Of a stretch of 64,000 bases of DNA, positions 25,401-40,315 are shown in pieces (the stretch's first letter is position 1; each line of letters begins with the position of its first letter). Source of the DNA: Parietaria judaica (lineage: Eukaryota > Streptophyta > Magnoliopsida > Rosales > Urticaceae); contig OX940863.1 of NCBI GenBank assembly GCA_954871525.1, positions 43,634,501-43,698,500 of the forward strand. Direction: 5' to 3'. Position numbers and translations under genes: made by a program. The notes beneath the pieces are model-generated. The model had not been told where the DNA came from, did not search any database, and saw nothing but the letters and a program-made list of their open reading frames with translations.

Positions 25401-27355
25401 TAAAAGTTTTTGGAGCTCTCTTTAAACCCAGTTTCAACAATTAATGCGTGCTCCAAAAAAAACTGAGTCTTTTTCCCATTTTACGCGAAAGAACCCTAAT
25501 TAAACGATATTTTAAGCAAAAAATTAACTTCCAAATGCTAAACAATGTGTAATTGTATCACATTTACTTATTTTAATCCCTAAATAGCGAAGCACTATCT
25601 CGTAGTGTCTATATGAAGCCGTTAATGGGTTAAAATCTTTACCGAAAAGTGTTAAAAATTGGTTTTCTTGCGAGAGAAAATACGATCCGTTCTAGACGAA
25701 ATTTGAGTTGCTAGACCTTCGTCAGTGTGGTATTGTTATAAATTGGTTTAGTTTTGGCATTAAAAGTTTTTGGAGCTCTCTTTAAACCCAGTTTCAACAA
25801 TTAATGCGTGCTCCAAAAAAAACTGAGTCTTTTTCCCATTTTACGCGAAAGAACCCTAATTAAACGATATTTTAAACAAAAAATGAACTTCCAAATGCTA
25901 AACAATGTGTAATTGTAACACATTTACTTATTTTAATACCTAAATAGCGAAGTACTATCTCGTAGTGTCTATATGAAGCCGTTAATGGGTTAAAATCTTT
26001 ACCGAAAAACTGTTAAAAATTGGTTTTTTTGCGAGAGCAAATACGATCCGTTCTAGACGAAATTTGAGTTGCTAGACCTTCGTTAGGGTGGTATTGTTAT
26101 AAATTGGTTTAGTTTTGGCATTAAAAGTTTTTGGAGCTCTCTTTAAACCAAGTTTCAACAATTAATGCGTGCTCCAAAAAAAACTGAGTCTTTTCCCATT
26201 TTACGCGAAACAACCCTAATTAAACGATATTTTAAACAAAAAATGAACTTCCAAATGCTAAACAATGTGTAATTGTATCACATTTACTTATTTTAATCCC
26301 TAAATAGCGAAGCACTATCTCGTAGTTTCTATATGAAGCCGTTAATGGGTTAAAATCTTTACCGAAAAGTGTTAAAAATTGGTTTTCTTGCGAGAGAAAA
26401 GACGATCCGTTCTAGCCGAAATTTGAGTTGCTAGACCTTCGTTAGGGTGGTATTGTTTTAAATTGGTTTAGTTTTGGCATTAAAAGTTTTTGGAGCTCTC
26501 TTTAAACCCAGTTTCAACAATTAATGCGTGCTCCAAAAAAAACTGAGTCTTTTTCCCATTTTGCGCGAAAGAACCCTAATTAAATGATATTTTAAACAAA
26601 AAATGAACTTCCAAATGCTAAACAATGTGTAATTGTAACACATTTACTTATTTTAATCCCTAAATAGCGAAGCACTATATCGTAGTTTCTATATGAAGCC
26701 GTTAATGGGTTAAAATCTTTACCGAAAAGTGTTAAAAATTGGTTTTCTTGCGAGAGAAAATACGATCCGTTCTAGACGAAATTTGAGTTGCTAGACCTTC
26801 GTTAGTGTGGTATTGTTATAAATTGGTTTAGTTTTGGCATTAAAAGTTTTTGGAGCTCTCTTTAAACCCAGTTTCAACAATTAATGCGTGCTCCAAAAAA
26901 AAACTGAGTCTTTTTCCCATTTAACGCGAAAGAACCCTAATTAAACGATATTTTAAACAAAAAATGAACTTCCAAATGCTAAACAATGTGTAATTGTAAC
27001 ACATTTACTTATTTTAATCCCTAAATAGTGAAGCACTATCTCGTATTTTCTATATGAAGCCGTTAATGGGTTAAAATCTTTACCGAAAAGTGTTAAAAAT
27101 TGGTTTTCTTGTGAGAGAAAATACGATCCGTTCTAGACGAAATTTGAGTTGCTAGAACTTCGTTAGGGTGGTATTGTTTTAAATTGGTTTAGTTTTGGCA
27201 TTAAAGTTTTTGGAGCTCTCTTTAAACCCAGTTTCAACAATTAATGCGTGCTCCAAAAAAAACTGAGTCTTTTTCCCATTTTACGCGAAAGAACCCTAAT
27301 TAAACGATATTTTAAACAAAAAGTGAACTTCCAAATGCTAAACAATGTGTAATTG
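22316..27355. repeat. Seven-monomer (2,520 bp) tandem duplication
   Basis: Block 22,316-24,835 is repeated at 24,836-27,355. Private markers recur exactly 2,520 bp apart: TTAAGCAAAAAATTAAC near 22,991 and 25,511, AATACCTAAATAGCGAAGTA near 23,413 and 25,933, TTAAACCAAGTTTC near 23,623 and 26,143, CGAAACAACCC near 23,685 and 26,205, and TAGTGAAGCAC near 24,505 and 27,025. The first monomers of the two copies agree only in their first half, which places a breakpoint there. Confidence 0.88.
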
Positions 27356-30300
27356 TATCACGTTTACTTATTTTAATCCCTAAATAGCGAAGCACTATCT
27401 CGTAGTGTCTATATGAAGCCGTAGTGGGTTAAAATCTTTACCGAAAAACTGTTAAAAATTGGTTTTCTTGCGAGAGCAAATACTATCCGTTCTTGACGAA
27501 ATTTGAGTTGCTAGACCTTCGTTAGGGTTGTATTGTTATAAATTTGTTTAGTTTTGGCATTAAAAGTTTTTGGATCTCTCTTTAAACACAGTTTCAACAA
27601 TTAATGAGTGCTCCAAAAAAAACTGAGTCTTTTTCCCATTTTACGCGAAAGAACCCTAATTAAACAATATTTTAAACAAAAAATGAACTTCCAAATGCTA
27701 AACAATGTGTAATTGTATCACATTTACTTATTTTAATCCCTAAATAGCGAAGCACTATCTCGTAGTTTCTATATGAAGCCGTTAATGGGTTAAAATCTTT
27801 ACCAAAAACTGTTAAAATTTTTTTTCTTGCGAGAGAAAATACGATCCGTTCTAGACGAAATTTGAGTTGCTAGACCTTGGTTATGGTGGTATTGTTATAA
27901 ATTGGTTTAGTTTTGGCATTAAAAGTTTTTGGAGCTCTCTTTAAACCCAGTGTCAACAATTAATGCGTGCTCCAAAAAAAACTGTGTCTTTTTCCCATTT
28001 TACGCGAAAGAACCCTAATTAAACGATATTTTAAACAAAAAGTGAACTTCCAAATGCTAAACAATGTGTAATTGTATCACGTTTACTTATTTTAATCCCT
28101 AAATAGCGAAGCACTATCTCGTAGTGTCTATATGAAGCCGTTAATGGGTTAAAATCTTTACCGAAATACTGTTAAAAATGGGTTTTCTTGCGAGAGCAAA
28201 TACTATCCGTTCTTGACGAAATTTGAGTTGCTAGACCTTTGTTAGGGTTGTATTGTTATAAATTTGTTTAGTTTTGGCATTAAAAGTTTTTGGAGCTCTC
28301 TTTAAACACAGTTTCAACAATTAATGAGTGCTCCAAAAAAAACTGAGTCTTTTTCCCATTTAACGCGAAAGAACCCTAATTAAACGATATTTTAAACAAA
28401 AAATGAACTTCCAAATGCTAAACAATGTGTAATTGTATCACATTTACTTATTTTAATACCTAAATAGCGAAGCACTATCTCGTAGTTTCTATATGAAGCC
28501 GTTAATGGGTTAAAATCTTTACCGAAAAGTGTTAAAAATTGGTTTTCTTGCGAGAGAAAAGACGATCTGTTCTAGACGAAATTTGAGTAGCTAGACCTTC
28601 GTTAGGGTGGTATTGTTTTAAATTGGTTTAGTTTTGGCATTAAAAGTTTTTGGAGCTCTCTTTAAACCCAGTTTCAACAATTAATGCGTGCTCCAAAAAA
28701 AACTGAGTCTTGTTCCCATTTTGCGCGAAAGAACCCTAATTAAACGATATTTTAAACAAAAAATGAACTTCCAAATGCTAAACAATGTGTAATTGTAACA
28801 AATTTACTTATTTTAATCCCTAAATAGCGAAGCACTATATCGTAGTTTCTATATGAAGCCGTTAATGGGTTAAAAGCTTTACCGAAAAGTGTTAAAAATT
28901 GGTTTTCTTGCGAGAGAAAATACGATCCGTTCTAGACGAAATTTGAGTTGCTAGACTTTCGTTAGTGTGGTATTGTTATAAATTGGTTTAGTTTTGGCAT
29001 TAAAAGTTTTTGGAGCTCTCTTTAAACCCAGTTTCAACAATTAATGCGTGCTCCAAAAAAAACTAAGTCTTTTTCCCATTTAACGCGAAAGAACCCTAAT
29101 TAAACGATATTTTAAACAAAAAATGAACTTCCAAATGCTAAACAATGTGTAATTGTAACACATTTACTTATTTTAATCCCTAAATAGCGAAGCACTATCT
29201 CGTATTTTCTATATGAAGCCGTTAATGGGTTAAAATCTTTACCGAAAAGTGTTAAAAATTGGTTTTCTTGTGAGAGAAAATACGATCCGTTCTAGACGAA
29301 ATTTGAGTTGCTAGAACTTCGTTAGGGTGGTATTGTTTTAAATTGGTTTAGTTTTGGCATTAAAGTTTTTGGAGCTCTCTTTAAACCCAGTTTCAACAAT
29401 TAATGCGTGCTCCAAAAAAAACTGAGTCTTTTTCCCATTTTACGCGAAAGAACCCTAATTAAACGATATTTTAAACAAAAAGTGAACTTCCAAATGCTAA
29501 ACAATGTGTAATTGTATCACGTTTACTTATTTTAATCCCTAAATAGCGAAGCACTATCTCGTAGTGTCTATATGAAGCCGTAATGGGTTAAAATCTTTAC
29601 CGAAAAAATGTTAAAAATTGGTTTTCTTGCGAGAGCAAATACTATCCGTTCTTGACGAAATTTGAGTTGCTAGACCTTCGTTAGGGTTGTATTGTTATAA
29701 ATTTGTTTAGTTTTGGCATTAAAAGTTTTTGGAGCTCTCTTTAAACACAGTTTCAACAATTAATGAGTGCTCCAAAATAAACTGAGTCTTTTTCCCATTT
29801 TACGCGAAAGAACCCTAATTAAACGATATTTTAAACAAAAAATGAACTTCCAAATGCTAAACAATGTGTAATTGTATCACATTTACTTATTTTAATCCCT
29901 AAATAGCGAAGCACTATCTCGTAATTTATATATGAAGCCGTTAATGGGTTAAAATCTTTACCGAAAAGTGTTAAAAATTTGTTTTCTTGCGAGAGAAAAG
30001 ACGATCCGTTCTAGACGAAATTTGAGTTGCTAGACCTTCGTTAGGCTGGTATTGTTTTAAATTGGTTTAGTTTTGGCATTAAAAGTTTTTGGAGCTCTCT
30101 TTAAACCCAGTTTCAACAATTAATGCGTGCTCCAAACAAAACTGAGTCTTTTTCCCATTTTGCGCGAAAGAACCCTAATTAATCGATATTTTAAACAAAA
30201 AATGAACTTCCAAATGCTAAACAATGTGTAATTGTAACACATTTACTTATTTTAATCCCTAAATAGCGAAGCACTATATCGTAGTTTCTATATGAAGCCG

Positions 30301-33300
30301 TTAATGGGTTAAAATCTTTACTGAAAAGTGTTAAAAATTGGTTTTCTTGCGAGAGAAAATACGATCCGTTCTAGACGAAATTTGAGGTTCTAGATGTTCG
30401 TTAGTGTGGTATTGTTATAAATTGGTTTAGTTTTGGCATTAAAAGTTTTTGGAGCTCTCTTTAAACCCAGTTTCAACAATTAATGCGTGCTCTAAAAAAA
30501 ACTGAGTCTTTTTCCCATTTAACGCGAAAGAACCCTAATTAAACGATATTTTAAACAAAAAATGAACTTCCAAATGCTAAACAATGTGTAATTGTAACAC
30601 ATTTACTTATTTTAATCCCTAAATAGCGAAGCACTATATCGTAGTTTCTATATGAAGCCGTTAATGGGTTAAAATCTTTACCGAAAAGTGTTAAAAATTG
30701 GTTTTCTTGCGAGAGAAAATACGATCCGTTCTAGACGAAATTTGAGTTGCTAGACCTTCGTTAGGGTGGTATTGTTTTAAATTGGTTTAGTTTTGGCATT
30801 AAAGTTTTTGGAGCTCTCTTTAAACCCAGTTTCAACAATTAATGCGTGCTCCAAAAAAAACTGAGTCTTTTTCCCATTTTACGCGAAAGAACCCTAATTA
30901 AACGATATTTTAAACAAAAAATGAACTTCCAAATGCTAAACAATGTGTAATTGTATCACATTTACTTATTTTAATCCCTAAATAGCGAAGCACTATCTCG
31001 TAGTTTCTATATGAAGCCGTTAATGGGTTAAAATCTTTACTGAAAAGTGTTAAAAATTGGTTTTCTTGCGAGAGAAAATACGATCCGTTCTAGACGAAAT
31101 TTGAGGTTCTAGACGTTCGTTAGTGTGGTATTGTTATAAATTGGTTTAGTTTTGGCATTAAAAGTTTTTGGAGCTCTCTTTAAACCCAGTTTCAACAATT
31201 AATGCGTGATCCAAAAAAAACTGAGTCTTTTTCCCATTTAACGCGAAAGAACCCTAATTAAACGATATTTTAAACAAAAAATGAACTTCCAAATGCTAAA
31301 CAATGTGTAATTGTAACACATTTACTTATTTTAATCCCTAAATAGCGAAGCACTATATCGTAGTTTCTATATGAAGCCGTTAATGGGTTAAAATCTTTAC
31401 CGAAAAGTGTTAAAAATTGGTTTTCTTGCAAGAGAAAATACGATCCGTTCTAGACGAAATTTGAGTTGCTAGACCTTCGTTAGTGTGGTATTGTTATAAA
31501 TTGGTTTAGTTTTGGCATTAAAAGTTTTTGGAGCTCTCTTTAAACCCAGTTTCAACAATTAATGCGTGCTCCAAAAAAAACTGAGTCTTTTTCCCATTTT
31601 ACGCGAAAGAACCCTAATTAAACGATATTTTAAACAAAAAATGAACTTCCAAATGCTAAACAATGTGTAATTGTAACACATTTACTTATTTTAATCCCTA
31701 AATAGCGAAGCACTATCTCGTATTTTCTATATGAATCCGTTAACGGGTTAAAATATTTACCGAAAAGTGTTAAAAATTGGTTTTCTTGCGAGAGAAAATA
31801 CGATCCGTTCTAGACAAAATTTGAGTTGCTAGACTTTCGTTAGTGTGGTATTGTTATAAATTGGTTTAGTTTTGGCATTAAAAGTTTTTGGAGCTCTCTT
31901 TAAACCCAGTTTCAACAATTAATGCGTGCTCCAAAAAAAACTGAGTCTTTTTCCCATTTTACGCGAAAGAACCCTAATTAAACGATATTTTAAACAAAAA
32001 ATGAACTTCCAAATGCTAAACAATGTGTAATTGTATCACATTTACTTATTTTAATCCCTAAATAGCGAAGCACTATCTCGTAGTTTCTATATGAAGCCGT
32101 TAATGGGTTAAAATCTTTACCGAAAAGTGTTAAAAATTGGTTTTCTTGCGAGAGAAAAGACGATCCGTTCTAGACGAAATTTGAGTTGCTAGACCTTCGT
32201 TAGGCTGGTATTGTTTTAAATTGGTTTATTTTTGGCATTAAAAGTTTTTGGAGCTCTCTTTAAACCCAGTTTCAACAATTAATGCGTGCTCCAAACAAAA
32301 CTGAGTCTTTTTCCCATTTTGCGCGAAAGAACCCTAATTAAACGATATTTTAAACAAAAAATGAACTTCCAAATGCTAAACAATGTGTAATTGTAACACA
32401 TTTACTTATTTTAATCCCTAAATAGCGAAGCACTATATCGTAGTTTCTATATGAAGCCGTTAATGGGTTAAAATCTTTACCGAAAAGTGTTAAAAAATTG
32501 TTTTATTGCGAGAGAAAATACGATCCGTTCTAGACGAAATTTGAGTTGCTAGACCTTCGTTAGTGTGGTATTGTTATAAATTGGTTTAGTTTTGGCATTA
32601 AAAGTTTTTGGAGCTCTCTTTAAACCCAGTTTCAACAATTAATGCGTGTTCCAAAAAAAACTGAGTCTTTTTCCCATTTAACGCGAAAGAACCCTAATTA
32701 AACGATATTTTAAACAAAAAATGAACTTCCAAATGCTAAACAATGTGTAATTGTAACACATTTACTTATTTTAATCCCTAAATAGCGAAGCACTATCTCG
32801 TATTTTCTATATGAAGCCGTTAATGGGTTAAAATCTTTACCGAAAAGTGTTAAAAATTGGTTTTCTTGTGAGAGAAAATACGATCCGTTCTAGACAAAAT
32901 TTGAGTTGCTAGAACTTCGTTAGGGTGGTATTGTTTTAAATTGGTTTAGTTTTGGCATTAAAGTTTTTGGAGCTCTGTTTAAACCCAGTTTCAACAATTA
33001 ATGCGTGCTCCAAAAAAAACTGAGTCTTTTTCCCATTTTACGCGAAAGAACCCTAATTAAACGATATTTTAAACAAAAAGTGAACTTCCAAATGCTAAAC
33101 AATGTGTAATTGTATCACGTTTACTTATTTTAATCCCTAAATAGCGAAGCACTATCTCGTAGTGTCTATATGAAGCCGTTAATGGGTTAAAATCTTTACC
33201 GAAAAACTGTTAAAAATTGGTTTTCTTGCGAGAGCAAATACTATCCGTTCTTGACGAAATTTGAGTTGCTAGACCTTCGTTAGGGTTGTATTGTTATAAA

Positions 33301-36300
33301 TTTGTTTAGTTTTGGCATTAAAAGTTTTTGGAGCTCTCTTTAAACACAGTTTCAACAATTAATGAGTGCTAAAAAAAAAACTGAGTCTTTTTCCCATTTT
33401 ACGCGAAAGAACCCTAATTAAACGATATTTTAAACAAAAAATGAACTTCCAAATGCTAAACAATGTGTAATTGTATCACATTTACTTATTTTAATCCCTA
33501 AATAGCGAAGCACTATCTCGTAGTTTCTATATGAAGCCGTTAATGGGTTAAAATCTTTACCAAAAACTGTTAAAAAAAATTTTCTTGCGAGAGAAAATAC
33601 GATCCGTTCTAGACGAAATTTGAGTTGCTAGACCTTGGTTATGGTGGTATTGTTATAAATTGGTTTAGTTTTGGCATTAAAAGTTTTTGGAGCTCTCTTT
33701 AAACCCAGTGTCAACAATTAATGCGTGCTCCAAAAAAAACTGAGTCTTTTTCCCATTTTACGCGAAAGAACCCTAATTAAACGATATTTTAAACAAAAAG
33801 TGAACTTCCAAATGCTAAACAATGTGTAATTGTATCACGTTTACTTATTTTAATCCCTAAATAGCGAAGCACTATCTCGTAGTGTCTATATGAAGCCGTT
33901 AATGGGTTAAAATCTTTACCGAAAAACTGTTAAAAATTGGTTTTCTTGCGAGAGCAAATACTATCCGTTCTTGACGAAATTTGAGTTGCTAGACCTTCGT
34001 TAGGGTTGTATTGTTATAAATTTGTTTAGTTTTGGCATTAAAAGTTTTTGGAGCTCTCTTTAAACACAGTTTCAACAATTAATGAGTGCTCCAAAAAAAA
34101 CTGAGTCTTTTTCCCATTTTACGCGAAAGAACCCTAATTAAACGAAATTTTAAACAAAAAATGAACTTCCAAATGCTAAACAATGTGTAATTGTATCACA
34201 TTTACTTATTTTAATCCCTAAATAGCGAAGCACTATCTCGTAGTTTCTATATGAAGCCGTTAATGGGTTAAAATCTTTACTGAAAAGTGTTAAAAATTGG
34301 TTTTCTTGCGAGAGAAAATACGATCCGTTCTAGACGAAATTTGAGGTTCTAGACGTTCGTTAGTGTGGTATTGTTATAAATTGGTTTAGTTTTGGCATTA
34401 AAAGTTTTTGGAGCTCTCTTTAAACCCAGTTTCAACAATTAATGCGTGCTCCAAAAAAAACTGAGTCTTTTTCCCATTTAACGCGAAAGAACCCTAATTA
34501 AACGATATTTTAAACAAAAAATGAACTTCCAAATGCTAAACAATGTGTAATTGTAACACATTTACTTATTTTAATCCCTAAATAGCGAAGCACTATATCG
34601 TAGTTTCTATATGAAGCCGTTAATGGGTTAAAATCTTTACCGAAAAGTGTTAAAAATTGGTTTTCTTGCGAGAGAAAATACGATCCGTTCTAGACGAAAT
34701 TTGAGTTGCTAGACCTTCGTTAGTGTGGTATTGTTATAAATTGGTTTAGTTTTGGCATTAAAAGTTTTTGGAGCTCTCTTTAAACCCAGTTTCAACAATT
34801 AATGCGTGCTCCAAAAAAAACTGAGTCTTTTTCCCATTTTACGCGAAAGAACCCTAATTAAACGATATTTTAAACAAAAAATGAACTTCCAAATGCTAAA
34901 CAATGTGTAATTGTAACACATTTACTTATTTTAATCCCTAAATAGCGAAGCACTATATCGTAGTTTCTATATGAAGCCGTTAATGGGTTAAAATCTTTAC
35001 CGAAAAGTGTTAAAAATTGGTTTTCTTGCGAGAGAAAAGACGATCCGTTCTAGACGAAGTTTGAGTTGCTAGACCTTCGTTAGGGTGGTATTGTTTTAAA
35101 TTGGTTTAGTTTTAGCATTAAAAGTTTTTGGAGCTCTCTTTAAACCCAGTTTCAACAATTAATGCGTGCTCCAAACAAAACTGAGTCTTTTTCCCATTTT
35201 GCGCGAAAGAACCCTAATTAAACGATATTTTAAACAAAAAATGAACTTCCAAATGCTAAACAATGTGTAATTGTAACACATTTACTTATTTTAATCCCTA
35301 AATAGCGAAGCACTATATCGTAGTTTCTATATGAAGCCGTTAATGGGTTAAAATCTTTACCGAAAAGTGTTAAAAAATTGTTTTCTTGCGAGAGAAAATA
35401 CGATCCGTTCTAGACGAAATTTGAGTTGCTAGACCTTCGTTAGTGTGGTATTGTTATAAATTGGTTTAGTTTTGGCATTAAAAGTTTTTGGAGCTCTCTT
35501 TAAAGCCAGTTTCAACAATTAATGCGTGCTCCAAAAAAAACTGAGTCTTTTTCCCATTTAACGCGAAAGAACCCTAATTAAACGATATTTTAAACAAAAA
35601 ATTAACTTCCAAATGCTAAACAATGTGTAATTGTAACATATTTACTTATTTTAATCCCTAAATAGCGAAGCACTATCTCGTATTTTCTATATGAAGCCGT
35701 TAATGGGTTAAAATCTTTACCGAAAAGTGTTAAAAATTGGTTTTCTTGTGAGAGAAAATACGATCCGTTCTAGACGAAATTTGAGTTGCTAGAACTTCGT
35801 TAGGGTGGTATTGTTTTAAATTGGTTTAGTTTTGGCATTAAAGTTTTTGGAGCTCTCTTTAAACCCAGTTTCAACAATTAATGCGTGCTCCAAAAAAAAC
35901 TGAGTCTTTTTCCCATTTTACGCGAAAGAACCCTAATTAAACGATATTTTAAAAAAAGTTAACTTCCAAATGCTAAACAATGTGTAATTGTATCACGTTT
36001 ACTTATTTTAATCCCTAAATAGCGAAGCACTATCTCGTAGTGTCTATATGAAGCCGTTAATGGGTTAAAATCTTTACCGAAAAACTGTTAAAAATTGGTT
36101 TTCTTGCGAGAGCAAATACTATCCGTTCTTGACGAAATTTGAGTTGCTAGACCTTCGTTAGGGTTGTATTGTTATAAATTTTTTTAGTTTTGGCATTAAA
36201 AGTTTTTGGAGCTCTCTTTAAACACAGTTTCAACAATTAATGAGTGCTCCAAAAAAAACTGAGTCTTTTTCCCATTTTACGCGAAAGAACTCTAATTAAA

Positions 36301-39300
36301 CGAAATTTTAAACAAAAAATGAACTTCCAAATGCTAAACAATGTGTAATTGTATCACATTTACTTATTTTAATCCCTAAATAGCGAAGCACTATCTCGTA
36401 GTTTCTATATGAAGCCGTTAATGGGTTAAAATCTTTACCGAAAAGTGTTAAAAATTGGTTTTCTTGCGAGAGAAAATACGATCCGTTCTAGACGAAATTT
36501 GAGGTTCTAGACCTTCGTTAGTGTGGTATTGTTATAAATTGGTTTAGTTTTGGCATTAAAAGTTTTTGGAGCTCTCTTTAAACCCAGTTTCAACAATTAA
36601 TGCGTGCTCCAAAAAAAACTGAGTCTTTTTCCCATTTAACGCGAAAGAACCCTAATTAAACGATATTTTAAACAAAAAATGAACTTCCAAATGCTAAACA
36701 ATGTGTAATTGTAACACATTTACTTATTTTAATCCCTAAATAGCGAAGCACTATATCGTAGTTTCTATATGAAGCCGTTAATGGGTTAAAATCTTTACCG
36801 AAAAGTGTTAAAAATTGGTTTTCTTGCGAGAGAAAAGACGATCCGTTCTAGACGAAGTTTGAGTTGCTAGACCTTCGTTAGGGTGGTATTGTTTTAAATT
36901 GGTTTAGTTTTAGCATTAAAAGTTTTTGGAGCTCTCTTTAAACCCAGTTTCAACAATTAATGCGTGCTCCAAACAAAACTAAGTCTTTTTCCCATTTTGC
37001 GCGAAAGAACCCTAATTAAACGATATTTTAAACAAAAAATGAACTTCCAAATGCTAAACAATGTGTAATTGTAACACATTTACTTATTTTAATCCCTAAA
37101 TAGCGAAGCACTATATCGTAGTTTCTATATGAAGCCGTTAATGGGTTAAAATCTTTACCGAAAAGTGTTAAAAATTGGTTTTCTTGCGAGAGAAAATACG
37201 ATCCGTTCTAGACGAAATTTGAGGTTCTAGACCTTCGTTAGTGTGGTATTGTTATAAATTGGTTTAGTTTTGGCATTAAAAGTTTTTGGAGCTCTCTTTA
37301 AACCCAGTTTCAACAATTAATGCGTGCTCCAAAAAAAACTAAGTCTTTTTCCCATTTAACGCGAAAGAACCCTAATTAAACGATATTTTAAACAAAAAAT
37401 GAACTTCCAAATGCTAAACAATGTGTAATTGTAAAACATTTACTTATTTTAATCCCTAAATAGCGAAGCACTATATCGTAGTTTCTATATGAAGCCGTTA
37501 ATGGGTTAAAATCTTTACCGAAAAGTGTTAAAAATTGGTTTTCTTGCGAGAGAAAATACGATCCGTTCTAGACGAAATTTGAGTTGCTAGACCTTCGTTA
37601 GTGTGGTATTGTTATAAATTGGTTTAGTTTTGGCATTAAAAGTTTTTGGAGCTCTCTTTAAACCCAGTTTCAACAATTAATGCGTGCTCCAAAAAAAACT
37701 GAGTCTTTTTCCCATTTAACGCGAAAGAACCCTAATTAAACGATATTTTAAACAAAAAATGAACTTCCAAATGCTAAACAATGTGTAATTGTAACACATT
37801 TACTTATTTTAATCCCTAAATAGCGAAGCACTATCTCGTATTTTCTATATGAAGCCGTTAATGGGTTAAAATCTTTACCGAAAAGTGTTAAAAATTGGTT
37901 TTCTTGTGAGAGAAAATACGATCCGTTCTAGACGAAATTTGAGTTGCTAGAACTTCGTTAGGGTGGTATTGTTTTAAATTGGTTTAGTTTTTGCATTAAA
38001 GTTTTTGGAGCTCTCTTTAAACCCAGTTTCAACAATTAATGCGTGCTCCAAAAAAAACTGAGTCTTTTTCCCATTTTACGCGAAAGAACCCTAATTAAAC
38101 GATATTTTAAACAAAAAGTGAACTTCCAAATGCTAAACAATGTGTAATTGTATCACGTTTACTTATTTTAATCCCTAAATAGCGAAGCACTATCTCGTAG
38201 TGTCTATATGAAGCCGTAATGGGTTAAAATCTTTACCGAAAAACTGTTAAAAATTGGTTTTCTTACGAGAGCAAATACTATCCGTTCTTGACGAAATTTG
38301 AGTTGCTAGACCTTCGTTAGGGTTGTATTGTTATAAATTTGTTTAGTTTTGGCATTAAAAGTTTTTGGAGCTCTCTTTAAACACAGTTTCAACAATTAAT
38401 GAGTGCTCCAAAAAAAACTGAGTCTTTTTCCCATTTTACGCGAAAGAACCCTAATTAAACGATATTTTAAACAAAAAATGAACTTCCAAATGCTAAACAA
38501 TGTTTAATTGTATCACATTTACTTATTTTAATCCCTAAATAGCGAAGCACTATCTCGTAGTTTCTATATGAAGCCGTTAATGGGTTAAAATCTTTACCAA
38601 AAACTGTTAAAAAAATTTTCTTGCGAGAGAAAATACGAACCGTTCTAGACGAAATTTGAGTTGCTAGACCTTGGTTATGGTGGTATTGTTATAAATTGGT
38701 TTAGTTTTGGCATTAAAAGTTTTTGGAGCTCTCTTTAAACCCAGTGTCAACAATTAATGCGTGCTCCAAAAAAAACTGAGTCTTTTTCCCATTTTACGCG
38801 AAAGAACCCTAATTAAACGATATTTTAAACAAAAAGTGAACTTCCAAATGCTAAACAATGTGTAATTGTATCACGTTTACTTATTTTAATCCCTAAATAG
38901 CGAAGCACTATCTCGTAGTGTCTATATGAAGCCGTTAATGGGTTAAAATCTTTACCGAAAAACTGTTAAAAATTGGTTTTCTTGCGAGAGCAAATACTAT
39001 CCGTTCTTGACGAAATTTGAGTTGCTAGACCTTCGTTGGGGTTGTATTGTTATAAATTTGTTTAGTTTTGGCATTAAAAGTTTTTGGAGCTCTCTTTAAA
39101 CACAGTTTCAACAATTAATGAGTGCTCCAAAAAAAACTGAGTCTTTTTCCCATTTTACGCGAAAGAACCCTAATTAAACGATATTTTAAACAAAAAATGA
39201 ACTTCCAAATGCTAAACAATGTGTAATTGTATCACAATTACTTATTTTAATCCCTAAATAGCGAAGCACTATCTCGTAGTTTCTATATGAAGCCGTTAAT

Positions 39301-40315
39301 GGGTTAAAATCTTTACCGAAAAGTGTTAAAAATTGGTTTTCTTGCGAGAGAAAATACGATCCGTTCTAGACGAAATTTGAGGTTCTAGACCTTCGTTAGT
39401 GTGGTATTGTTATAAATTGGTTTAGTTTTGGCATTAAAAGTTTTTGGAGCTCTCTTTAAACCCAGTTTCAATAATTAATGCGTGCTCCAAAAAAAACTGA
39501 GTCTTTTTCCCATTTAACGCGAAAGAACCCTAATTAAACGATATTTTAAACAAAAAATGAACTTCCAAATGCTAAACAATGTGTAATTGTAACACATTTA
39601 CTTATTTTAATCCCTAAATAGTGAAGCACTATCTCGTATTTTCTATATGAAGCCGTTAATGGGTTAAAATCTTTACCGAAAATTGTTAAAAATTGGTTTT
39701 CTTGCGAGAGAAAATACGATCCGTTCTAGACGAAATTTGAGTTGCTAGACCTTCGTTAGTGTGGTATTGTTATAAATTGGTTTAGTTTTGGCATTAAAAG
39801 TTTTTGGAGCTCTCTTTAAACCCAGTTTCAACAATTAATGCGTGCTCCAAAAAAAACTGAGTCTTTTTCCCATTTAACGCGAAAGAACCCTAATTAAACG
39901 ATATTTTAAACAAAAAGTGAACTTCCAAATGCTAAACAATGTGTAATTGTATCACGTTTACTTATTTTAATCCCTAAATAGCGAAGCACTATCTCGTATT
40001 TTCTATATGAAGCCGTAATGGGTTAAAATCTTTACCGAAAAACTGTTAAAAATTGGTTTTCTTGCGAGAGCAAATACTATCCGTTCTTGACGAAATTTGA
40101 GTTGCTAGACCTTCGTTAGGGTGGTATTGTTTTAAATTGGTTTAGTTTTGGCATTAAAGTTTTTGGAGCTCTCTTTAAACCCAGTTTCAACAATTAATGC
40201 GTGCTCCAAAAAAAACTGAGTCTTTTTCCCATTTTACGCGAAAGAACCCTAATTAAACGATATTTTAAACAAAAAGTGAACTTCCAAATGCTAAACAATG
40301 TGTAATTGTATCACG
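27356..40315. repeat. Satellite, mixed higher-order segment
   Basis: Types A, B, C-like, D and E continue in varied order, with repeated A-B-A runs (near 27,356, 33,116 and 38,156) each followed by C- or D-like monomers. B monomers here carry a corrupted AT run after ACTGTTAAAA (near 27,813, 33,570 and 38,608) and CCAGTGTCAAC instead of CCAGTTTCAAC. D-like monomers with TTTGAGGTTCTAGA are prominent from about 30,380 to 39,390. One-base losses in GCCGTAATGGG recur near 29,577, 38,213 and 40,012. No inserted element or gene is visible. Confidence 0.75.
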
